A stretch of DNA of 64,000 nt from Ornithodoros turicata (lineage: Eukaryota > Arthropoda > Arachnida > Ixodida > Argasidae), in assembly GCF_037126465.1 (NCBI RefSeq), contig NW_026999355.1, forward strand, positions 434,001-498,000. Reading direction: 5' to 3'. Below the pieces are notes generated by a model. The model saw nothing but the letters and a program-made list of their open reading frames with translations, had not been told where the DNA came from and ran no database searches. Numbering within the stretch: the stretch's first letter is position 1; every line of letters starts with the position of its first letter. Made by a program: the position numbers and the translations under genes. Positions 22,458 through 34,400 of the stretch are shown here, one piece after another.

Positions 22458-25400
22458 CTGCATCAGAAGCATATATGCTGTTTTAGCGACACTTTACATA
22501 AAAAAATGTTTGCTACAATACAGATAAAGGGCTTTGAATCTATCATACCCGCTTTTTCTCGCGCATAATGTGTAACTTGTGAGCCATCTGAATCTGGCGT
22601 TGACGATCTGCCTCCTCAGCTTGCCGCCGTAACTGCTCGTTGTGTTCCTCACGCAAGGCATCCAATGCAGCTCGGGCGTCTCGAATCTGGCTCAGCTTGT
22701 CTTGAAGACCCTCGTAATACTCTTTAACAAAGACATTACAATAGCTCATCAGTGGAGAACATGCAATTCACCTGACCTCACCTCTTTTCTGATCCATTTC
22801 TTGTATGTAGTGCAGAAGCTTTGAATGCATACTGCTTAGGCTCAAGAAAAGGCTCTGTACATAAGAGTCATTGGACACATGGCGACCACGAACTGCGTTG
22901 CTCTGCAGTCGGTTAACAAACACCTCAAGTGTACTCTGCAGCTGGCCAGTAAACTCATCCAGCTCTGTGTCACCGCCTGCCGCATCACTCGCACCCTTCT
23001 GCAAGAAGTAACACACCGTGGTATACAAACCATTTCTTCATCTGTTTCAGCTCACTGTTTTTCACTGCCAGCAATAGGATTCTCTACATTACTAACTACT
23101 CAGCATAAGTACATAAAGACAGGTGATCTGTCACAAGTTCTCAAATACAGCATACATAGGGAACTGTGTATTAGGGTAAAACCAGTTTTTCCCCCGTAAT
23201 TTGCACAGTTTTTCCATCTTACTAGTGCTTAGGAAAGTTTACCTTGAAGCGAAATTCATTTTTTCGGACTGCCCGATTATTCGGACGGTGACTGTAAAAC
23301 CACATTTTTATACCCCTGCCACACGGGCACAAAAAAACAACATTAAGTATGTGATGAGTCAGGTCATAATGTCATTTGTGCTGTGCTATACAGAGATATT
23401 TAATTAAATTCGTATGAATGACAGTTTTTGCATAATGAGGTCGCAACAACTCATTCGCCCACGAAATTCGTACCCTCGCTCCCATTGTCTGCGCACAAGA
23501 GTAATTTAATACTTCCACAAAGCTGCTCCATACTGAGCACCGTGCAATTATTTAGTAAATTACACGAAAACAAGCATTATTTCTGGGCAAAATACCTGGT
23601 GCTGTTAACGGTTTCTGAAGTGAAAATCAAATAAGTACACAACTCTGGTACCTCCTCCTGGTTTCCGGCATAGTACAGATCGTAGATTATGAAATAAAGC
23701 AAAATTTCTGATTTTGTGGAGTGTTACAGGCACGACCTACTAGACTATAACGATCATGTCATAGGCACCCCTTCCCAGCACTGCATTTGGAAGATAGCGG
23801 TGGCTCTACTCATCGGCCCGGTCATTGCTTCCTCAACTTCTACAATACTGTGTGCTTCAGCTTACCTTAGTATTTTTGTACGAGTGGTGGATACCCCACG
23901 GAAGATGTTTCATTCTGAAGTTGATTATCATCCTCATCCTACGCATTTTCATAGGAGCTGTTGCTGTCGCCTGCTACGGTAGTCGAACACTTCAGCGCAT
24001 TCAAAATTCAAATTTCCATTGTCCAATCATGATACATATCTCGCGGCCATTGAGTAGCGCCCCTAGCGGATCGTGCGAACGGGGTCCTCATAGGGGTTGC
24101 CGATTATAACATGGTCGTTATAATCTAGTAGGTCATGGTTACAGGTATATTCCAATCTGACGTGTAGCACGACTGTCAACTATCATAACTTCCCATTTTC
24201 ACAAAAATGTAAAACCCGAAAACATGGGGCCCTAAGCATACGGTGCAATCCTGTTAATTCAACTTCCTCGATAATTCAAACTGATGCTTGGGTCTGGTCA
24301 AAGTGACATGTGTTCAAACAGGGGGAAATGTGTGGCATATTGAGTGCATGAAACTGTGTGATGGTTTAATTGAATGAATTTGTCCGGCTGAGTGTCTTCT
24401 CGTTTGCATTCATGCCTGGTGTCTTCTGGACATTAGTCATTGCTCTCGGTCCTGGTTCACATAACGATTGTTATCGTTATCTTTAAAGTTTGTATGCTCC
24501 AAAGTCGGTGTGGTAGACTTGCGCAAGAGCTCGTGGCAAACCATGGGTTGAAGCGATACATTTAACACACGTTACGGGTTAATGACAAGTTGAAGATCAG
24601 GCGCTTGTGCAAGAAGGCCTCGTGACTGCACTACCATTCAAAGTCTCGAACAGAAGTCCACTGCAGCAGCTCAGTGAATCTGTGTGCTTATGGGATCTCC
24701 ACCAGTGGAGCACATCATACCTGAGAGACCACACAGAAGCCATCAGGCCACTCGCCGTTAAGTGAAACAGTACAGTTCCCACTTAACCCTCCTAGTGTAC
24801 GTTTCATGCTCTCTTCTCGTATCCTCGTAACACTGCTGTCATAGCGTTTATTTTTTAAATATATTGTGGATTTCTAAAAAAACAGGCATATGTAAAGCAC
24901 AACTTACGATAGGAATGCTGATGCCTTGTGTGGGTTGCTAAAAAGAGAATCACCAACTTTGAAACCCTCAAGTGGACATTGTTGAATGCATTGGGCAAGA
25001 AAAAGAAACTGCGAGCCGACTCCCTTTACCTTCATTAAACATAGCTGTCACTCTAGGAATTACGGGCTCCTTGTGCAGTGCTGGGCAAAGGTTTACGGAA
25101 CATGCTCTAGCGCATTTCTTCCTCAGAGTGACAAGGCGGCAGTGAATAGGACCGTACAGATTTACAGACATGTTGCATAGGTAACCTAGTCATGTAACCT
25201 AGTAAAGATGGAAGTCACTGAAAAGGTTAGCCAGCTGTAGGACTCGAACCCACATCTTCTGAATTACCGGTCCAGGGCTCTACCAATTGAGCTAAGCGAA
25301 CACACCTCCTCAGCGACTTCCAAGGGTGCGTCATCTGAATGGACAAACCAACCACTCTCTCTCATCCCCCTTTCACTCTTATGTTTTTCTCACTCGTACA

Positions 25401-28400
25401 CACATTCGTTTGTTTGTTTGTTCCTTCAGATGACGTGCCCTCGGAAGTCGCTGGGGAGGTGTGTTAGCTTAGCTCAATTGGTAGAGCCCTGGACCGGTAC
25501 CGTATTTATTCGATTCTAAGGCGAGGTTTTTTTCGCAAAATTGGAGTCCAAAAGCCGCCCCCCGCCTTACATTCGTGACCGGAGCCTTCCGTTACGTGCC
25601 ATCATGCAACCGCAGGCACCCTCGCCTCGCCTGTCCTCTCCCCTTTCGCCCACGTGACCGTGGGCGCAGCGTCTGGCGTCTTCCTGTAAAGTTTCGTTTC
25701 GTCGTCGCGATATTGCGGCCATCGGCACTCGGCAGTTCAGTGGTTCTAGTTGCGACTGATTTCCACCGTGATTCGCAAAACGATTACCGATGGCAACCCG
25801 TTGTGTGCACTACGACGCGGCTTTCAAGAGGAAGGTTATCCTTGACGCTGAAGCCTTAGGCAACTGTGCAGCGGGAAGAAAGCATAACGTTCCGGAGAAC
25901 AATGTGCTCGCGTGTACCGCCGACGTCCGAAAGTTGCCCCCATACATCGCGTTTAAACGCAAGACAATTCCAGCGAATGAACCGTTTCCGAAGGGTGTCA
26001 TCGTGCGATGTCAAGAGAAGGGGTGGATAACAGAAAAACTCGTGTGAACAAAGAAAACACGGATTACTCGCACACCGATGACTTGTCAGTGTTCTGTATG
26101 CAATAAATGTTGTTCTAGTCTTCCTTACGGGTGAGTCTAAATTTTTCCCTAATTTTAATAGCTAAAGTGCACCCCCGCCTTAGAATCGTGACCGCCTTAG
26201 AATCGAACAAATACGGTAATTCAGAAGATGTAGGTTCGAGTCCTACAGCTGGCTAACCTTTTCAGTGACTTCCATCTTTCATCATTAATTGCTTAGGCAC
26301 TTGAGACTTTGTGTGTATTTGTCCTTTCTATGTGTTCCAGCCTCAGAACATCAATTGTCTCAGGGTAATCTAGTCACCTGTTTATCATTCCGTACAGTAC
26401 CATTCGCTGCTAGCATGGCACTGTGAGGAATTAATGCTCCAGAGCATGTTCCGTAAACTTCTGTCCAGCACTATACGTGCAAGTTTGTACAGTTTGTTCT
26501 TACGAGCGCTACAGAATGACACTCAGTGTTAGGCTGTCACTGACAAGCAAGCAATCCGCTGTCTCACCTGAGCATGTTTGGGTGAGTACGACACAGCTGT
26601 GGCAGGTGCACTTGGCACCGGACTTTGTCGGTTGTTTACCGAAGGTGTCCCACCGGGTGAGTCCTGCCCCTGCTGGCGCTGTTCCCAGTACGAGCGATTT
26701 AAATAGTGTGCGAGCTCTGGGTCCGATTCCGTTGCACTGTTCTCGGACTTCCGCTCAGTGCTTGGCTTTTCCTGCTGCTGAAATAGAGCAATCACAGTGT
26801 TAGCTCACAAATATGCATGACACATTCTTTGTTGCAGCTGGCTCGCGGCATAGTCGGAGCTCAATTTTTTAGACAGCAAAAATTGATGCAGTAGATCAAC
26901 TTTCTTATTTTTGAATGGCAGCATAGCCACCATCCAACAGTCCATAGAACCAATCACATCCAATATTTTTGGCCACTTCTTCGAGGGACAGCAAGTTTTT
27001 TTGGCAACATAAAAATTTTTATTTTTATTTTATTTAGTATTTTTATTTTAGCATTTTTGTTTTTTGGACAACACCACAGGCACCATCCAGCTCTCCGCAG
27101 AATAAATCGCGACAGCTGGAGTACACAAAATTCAGAAACAGAGAGGACACACACATACACATCTCCCCTATGCAGATTTTGCACTTCCCTGTCTCTATGG
27201 CATCAAGGATGCAAGGAATTTCTTCATGGACATAGCCAGATATGAATTTGAAGCAGAGTCAGGTGTGCCATAGCAAGTAGCTACAGCCAAGTAACTAACA
27301 TGCGATCTACTTCCATCTTAAAGACCAGGAATCAAACAGTAACTTTAGAACAAGTTACACTCAATGCCAGGCTCTTCATCTACCTTATATACATACTCCT
27401 CAACATGAAAGTTGCGAGTTGGTTGGGCTGTTCAGTTTTCTATGCCAGTGGATACGCTGGTAAGCAATCCCAGTTTCACTCACGCTTGAGGGATTAACAG
27501 TGCTCTGAGTGGATGGTGGCTGCCAGCTCACGGGACGCTGTTTGGTCTCGGCTTCACTCTTGGACAGAGCGAGTGCTAACTGTAGCTCCTCCTCTTCTTG
27601 TAGCTCTTGCTCTGACTTGCCTGGGGGCTGCGACAACGTTACGTAAACCTACAGTAATACAAATTGGCTTCGCTCACCGCAGATGAGTTTGTTTGGTGCA
27701 CTGGTGAAGACTCCTCTGTGCTTTTCTGTGAAGACCTTGGTGATTTTGTTACACTGCATCGAAGGAACGAAAGGAAAAAAAAAAAGCTTCAACCACAACA
27801 AGTAGGTAACTTTTAAGAAAAAACGTTAATCTCTACAAATGTTGCTGAAAGAATCTGCGATATATCTTAGCGTTATATCATAAAAGACAAAAAGGAGCCC
27901 AACCTACCCTCGCAAAGGCCAATTATATCTACTGTAAAAACCTTATTGTCCGTGCATCCCAATTTTTACTAATTTTGTGAGTTCAAAAATTTGATAGTTT
28001 TAGTGGCATGCAAAAATTTGGAGCAAGAACTGACACTTCAAGAACACTGATACAATCCCAAAACTTTATTTTGACACTCTGTTGCTAGCGGGGATATGAA
28101 TGGTTTTACTGCACAAATATGTGCAATTTCGCTTTAATTCAATATAGGCAGGGTAATCTAACATGTATCACAAAGTGAGGCAATCTATCCATGAACTTTG
28201 ACATTAAGAGTTCACAAAGTTTAGTGGCCTTGAATATGCGCAATCTGTCCAATTCGTGAAAAATTGGGGCACAAAACTGAAGGGTCTTACAGCGTTCCTC
28301 AGTGCCAATGTGTTATTGAAAATTAATTGGAATCATACTAAAAAGAAAACCCGAATTTTGTACCGCACTTGCACAAACAGGTTGCATTTGCTTAACACTC

Positions 28401-31400
28401 TTCCTCCTCAGCAGGTGACTATATCCCGCTGATTTTCCGTGACGCCATGTCATTTGAAGAGTTCTGCCAAATGAGTCAGGTCTCAAACGTAGCTGATCTC
28501 TCACGACAAGATGGGAAAGCATATGTAGCTCCAAGATAAGGGTCTCCATGCTTCTTTTAGATGGTAATTTGTTTTTTCGTGTTAGCGCCGCAAATCAACT
28601 GTGGCTATGAGTACAGACCGATGACCATACGACAAGCATATGTGACCTTCAGTGAAAAGCATATGTTACAAGGTTTTTCCACCAGCTTTGTGCATACAAG
28701 TAACTATCCGTTATTTGTTCACTATTTTTTGTTGTATAGCTCACGCTACGCATGAGAAACGTACAGTATTTGTTCCAGTTGTGCTGTGGACAGTAGTACA
28801 TGAGACAAAGTGTGCAATGTTCTTCCTGCTACAGAAAAATGATTTCTGCTGAGGAAAGCTTCACTGACCTTTGACATATATAGTTGTGGGAGAGCTCATT
28901 GAGTGTGGTTTGCGACGATCACCTGTTCTTCCTGCTACAGGCAGGTGATCGTCGCAAACCACACTCAATGAGCTCTCCCACAACTATATATGTCAAAGGT
29001 CAGTGAAGCTTTCCTCAGCAGAAATCACTTTTGTAGCTGTGTACCTACCATGCTAAACGTACCGCATTTGCTCAATTCTAACGTGCCCTCGAATGTAACG
29101 TGCAGCCATCCATTAGCTCCCGAAAATTCAAAAACTAACCCATTCTAACTCTACTGCGCAGACTCTTTCCACTCATACAATCCCCTTCTGCTTAAAACAG
29201 AAACTTTGTAGTGAAACCGCTTTTGTGGCATGACTAAAATCCCGCTACGTCGGAAGCCACACAGTCGAGCAGTGTGGCAACCGGTCTGCTACGGCACACT
29301 GCGTTACCTTTCTTGTGCTTGTATCTGTACCACGCCGTGGACCTAATGTAACTAAGCACTGTCCCTCGACGTCAAGAGTAGAGTGTGCTCAACTCCAGCG
29401 CGATGCATGCCCACCGCTGCCAGAGCACACTGGTGCATACAGCAGCCAACGTTGTTGAGCGCGTGTGCACACTCTCCCACGTGCAATAAGTGCTTGTGAA
29501 ACTCGTAAACGTAACAATTAAAAATCATGATCGTGTGCTGGCACTTGATTTTGAGCACATATTTTAAAGGGGAACTAAAATTCAAAAACAATTTGTTCTC
29601 AAATGACAGTTTGTGTTTCAGTTAATCTAATGCAAGCAAAATTAGTTCACACAGCGCTACCGTTTAGAAGAAAATGCAATGAAAACAGTGCCGTCTTTGG
29701 CGGCAACAAATGGTATTCCCAGGAGGCAAAGATTGGCGGCATCCAATGAGACAGCGGGAGAAGCGTGCGCATACCTATCGCGGGCATGTGGATTTGGAAC
29801 GGGTCCAATTGTAGTGTTCCGTATATGCATGGTATGATGCGCACTGCTGCATTTTTCAATACCGATTCAAGGAATAGTAACCCACAACAGTTCTCGCGAA
29901 TGTTCCACTGACGACATTTATCTTCATGCCCTTCGGACACCGACGCCAGTCTGCTTCACAACGCGCACTATGTTTTTCACAGGGGCTGGTCCATGGCGTG
30001 ACACGTGCGTGCACGTGGAGTATGGACTAAAAACACTGATGCACGAGTTGAAACGACGTTCACTGCTTAGCGCCGAAGCAAGAAAGAGTCTGTTATAATT
30101 TCAATTGTAGTTCCGTAACGGAATCAAAGTTTTGAATTATGATAACAAGTACGAAATTAACATAGCGTGTAACGTAATTTGAGGTGAACCTGTTTTTGCA
30201 TTTGAGTGCCCCTTTAAGCAAAAAAGTGTATGTTAGAATCGCGCATATACGGCAGTCTCTCACATGCACCTTCAATAAGTGTTGCGAGTGAATGCTGTCC
30301 GTGTTCCCCGTCGCATTTGTTTATCACGCATACATTAAAACCGACACACACTGCATTTTCTCGCACGTGCTTCTTGTAGTGCCATCTCATTTAAGTACAG
30401 AGACTCTCATTTTGGACATGCACATCATCCTTCATCCAGCGAGTTCAGCCATGTTTGAGACATGACTCATTCAGCAGCCCTCTGCAAGTGGCGTGGCCTC
30501 CATTGCCGCAGAAAATGCACTGCGGGTTCTGCCACCTGTGGAGGAGGCTGAGCAAGAAGGGAAGAAAATCAGCTCGCAGGACGACGTCTGCACTTTCTCA
30601 TATCCAAAGCTTTACTGACACACTTTGCGGAGCTTCTTAAGCATTTCTAAGACTTATGCCAACATTTTAGAGCAAAATTTTGCGACACAATATTTCTTAC
30701 TTAGTTAAAGTACTCGAAACACTGACAGTTAACCAATGGCAAATTTCAAGCAGTTCCGACAGAACCGTACCGTACCTTAAGAGTGCGAGGCTGGAAAATA
30801 CGAGCATTTGAATGGAAACGTTTTCATTAAGCCCACAAGGCAAAAGAATTGAATACTTGCTCTGACACACCTGCTCAATTTCTCAAAGCAGGCTTCGCAG
30901 ACTCTAACTTCCTTTTCAATACCGTAGCGTGGAATGGGAGCAGCCTGGGAAGAACATTTCTGACAGAAGATCTGGCCGCAGTTACGGCAGTGGTGCTGCA
31001 AAAGGAAACCCCAGTTGCAAATTCTGACCACTGTTACGCAGACTCCCACCTTTCTTTGCACCAGACTGAACTGAACGCGGCAGCGGTGACAACACTCGCC
31101 ATCTGCCCAGTCGGGTGCTTGGTCGGCTGAAAACATGGCGTCACTTTCCTTTAATGGTGGAAACTTGTACCCTGCAAAGCCAAAATAGTGCCTTGGAAGC
31201 AAACAGTTTGCAACGGGGAAATGATCGGTAGCAAATACGCACCCGTACCAATTGTGTAATGTGGCGCGACTAAAAGTGCCTTTGTTATTTCGGTGTGTCT
31301 GTGTTCACGTGGACATGGTACATCTATAGTTAGGGAGTGACTTTTTCGGGTTAAATGCCTTTCTCAGATTCGGGGGGTAGAAATCGGGTGCTATTTTTAA

Positions 31401-34400
31401 GCCTGTAATTCGGGGAGAAATCGGGCGATAATTGTGCCTTCGAGTGTTATCGCGTTTTGTTTCTCATCTTGTCTATTAAGGCCTTTGCTAATCTTTTTTT
31501 CTTCCTTTGTTTTTGTGTGTGTATGTGTGTGTGTGGGGGGGGGGGGGGGGGGGGGGGGGGGGTACCCTACCGGCACTAATCCCCGAAGGCATAGACAGCA
31601 CCTTAGCCCAATATTGGGCCGACATTGCCAATATCAGTCCAATATTGGGCCAAGATGTTGTTCTACTCGGGAGTGCTGACACACATGGGTGTATTGCTGG
31701 GAACGTAAGTGACCCATTCTTACATGTGTTACCTTTGTTCGTCTTCAGTGGAAACGTCACTTGAGGGTTTCATAGTGGCTGGAATTCGGGGAGAAATCGG
31801 GTTTAACCCGAATTGGTCGGAGGTCAGTTCGGGGGGGGGGGGGGGGGGGGAATAACCGGGCGGAATCGGGTTTAACCCGAAAAAGTCACTCCCTATCTAT
31901 AGTATGCATGATGATAGGTAAACCCTTTACAATGTGTCCCTGGAGGCTGCGCATCGTCTTTAACTACATGATAGAACTGGAAAGCATAGTAATCACCCTT
32001 TCGCTGGATCTTGGTTAGGTCAGCTGCATCATCGATACCTGTTAAGTATTCAAACTTCAAGACCTTCGAGGCAGGGGGGAAAAAAGCACAAAGATGGGAC
32101 AAAGAAGAAGACATACACGTACGAAGTGATTTTTTTTACCCCCCAGCCTTGGCATGTACCACCCTGCAAGACTACCTCGAGTCCAATAAACAAATATGAC
32201 AACAGAGGCTTTTTTTCTTTCGAGCACAATACACAATGGGTGCACCACATACGTCATTTCCAACCAGATAATAGCATGTTGTTCTAGTGGTCATATCATA
32301 ACTGCGCAAATGTGACATTGTGCATGTGTAACTAACTGTAGCGAAGGCCTGACAATGCAGGTTTAGATGCAAGCCATCCCGCCTGACATAAAGAAACATG
32401 TTGGCACAGTAATGGGTGGACAGCACAGTAACATACGTCATACATTTTTGTCAAATTATACGGTGGTCCACTCGCAGTTTCAACATTTAATTAACTTGAT
32501 CGAAGGACTTATTTATCCATGTATGCCACCTTTCTTCAAGACAGTAGACACATATGTGTTTATTCCATCGTACACTAATGCTCCTGCAGTTTCATAGGTG
32601 TAGTGAAACAGAATGTCGACTTCACCTCATCAGTTGACAGCAAACTTTGAAAGAAACGAGGCCTCTAGAGAAAAAAAAAATTATGCGGTGTCACACTCAG
32701 TCATGTCCCACTTTGGCAATGAAATTGCTCACTTATTAACAGAGTTCGAGGTAACTCGTTACTGTAAGTAAGTTCCTTTTTCTGGTAACTTGTAACTTAA
32801 CTTCGTACTTTTGCGCCGTGGTAACTTTCAGAGGAACTCGTTCCTTTTTTGGGTAACTTTGCCAAAGTAATTTAAGCTAAGTTCCAAGTTACTTTTAATT
32901 CGCTCTTCACTCACGTCCACATATTTTCTTGCTTTCTCTCCAGTTCTTTTATGGCATTTATGCCATAAAACGTGATATTCAATCAATAACAGTATTCCAT
33001 TCAGGGAGTAAGAACGCTGCCATTGAAATGAAGCTGAACCATTGTGCGCCCACAGGGAGTAAGATGCAAAGCGTTCAAATTGTGGCTCGTTTACGAAAAA
33101 GATCTAAGTATGTTGCACTCCTCCGCAGGTCTAACTCAAGGTCTAACTCAACTGCTCACGCGCGCTGCACCTGTGTATTGCCATTTTGTGTCCGAAGTAA
33201 CTTGGAAGTAACTCGTTCTTTTTTGTAAGTAACTCTGTAACTGCGAGTTACATTTCAGGCTGAAGAACTTCGTTGCTAACTTAGTTACATTTTTCACACG
33301 GTAACTTAACTTGTAACGAGTTCGTTTTGACGGGTAACTTGTCGATCTATGCTCATTAACACCAAAATAAAGTTGTTGTTTCGTTGTTGTTGTTGTTGTC
33401 CCATAAGAATTCTCTGTTTTCTTTCTTCATGCCATTTTCGGTTGCCTAATTCAGCTTCCTATGCTGCACTTCAACTGATGACATGTATGCATTTGAAGCC
33501 AGTCAAATGCACCAAAATTGCAGTGCTCACATCATTTGTTTGAATGAATAAGCCCATGTAAACGAAGGTACCGGAATTTCACATGTGTAATCTGCAGACT
33601 ATCTGTCGAGAAAGTTTTCCCTGATCCCCTTTCCAAAGGGAAGCCTGTTACCACTCTAATGCACATGCACCTGCTGGTACCTAATTCCCTCCCATTAGTG
33701 GAGAGAGTAAGGTCTTGGCTGTGATGCGTCACCGCCTCTGGTTCCGTTATCCGCACAGACGACAGTTTCAAAAATGAAGACAGGAGCTTCCGACATGGGC
33801 TTCCTATGTGGGGATCATTAATTATTTGTATCATAAATAATAAATCATAACATATTTGGACATAAAGACTGGTGTACTGCAAGGCTCCACGTTAGGAACT
33901 GTACTATTTTCTTTACACGTAAATGATCCCCCAAATGCCTTAAGGTCCTTTACTCATTACCTTGATTCTGATGACATGTGCTTATTCATGTCGGGTTCAA
34001 CATTAATTCATTCAACACTAAAGGATATCTCGGACAATATGCAAAGAAATTTACATAAACTAGAAAGGTGGCTGCTGCGCAATCAGTTGACATTAGGTAC
34101 AATGAAAACTATATTCCTTATATTTCGCTCCTTTAAGAGCCAGACAGACACAAGTAACTTTCACATGACATTGTGTGATAATCCCATAATACAATTGAGT
34201 CAGGTTCGGTACCTGGGCATAATACTACTTGATAACATACCGTGTTGAAAGCCGCATACAGCATCGCTTCAAAGGAAACTGGTGTACGGTTGCCATGTAC
34301 TTATCAAGTGTAGACATACTTTTTCAATGCGTGTAATGAAACTGGTGTATTTCACCTCTATCAAAATTGCTTGGTCCCTGGCCAAATCCAGCCTCGCCAA

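Larger units (their letters stand above)
25077..26472. mobile_element. Composite inverted-repeat element carrying two SINEs and a pogo insertion
   Basis: Ends AGTGCTGGGCAAAGGTTTAC and GTAAACTTCTGTCCAGCACT are inverted and extend through GGAACATGCTC for about 110 bp with gaps. Between them are two head-to-head tRNA-derived SINE sequences (25205-25345 minus; 25425-25499 plus 26219-26285 plus). A 197-bp element with the same style of ends is at 37015-37211. Confidence 0.6.
27780..30870. other. HGS intron 7, element-bearing
   Basis: Holds the hairpin at 28818-29036 and the nested pogo and TTAA elements at 29062-30252. The parts 27790-28815 and 30260-30870 show no coding or element signature I recognise. 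Confidence 0.5.

Noticed and set aside
22025..22486. 153-codon plus-strand protein
   Set aside because: A shadow of the repetitive HGS exon 13, caused by the 30-bp periodicity.
25238..25310. Functional tRNA gene
   Set aside because: The anticodon loop lacks the invariant T33, no proper acceptor stem closes, and the sequence recurs in a SINE body.
28818..29036. CRISPR-like or bacterial insertion
   Set aside because: A single palindrome in animal intron DNA; no spaced direct-repeat array anywhere in the window.
31434..31764. Gly-rich proteins across the poly-G run
   Set aside because: They translate a homopolymer inside a MITE.
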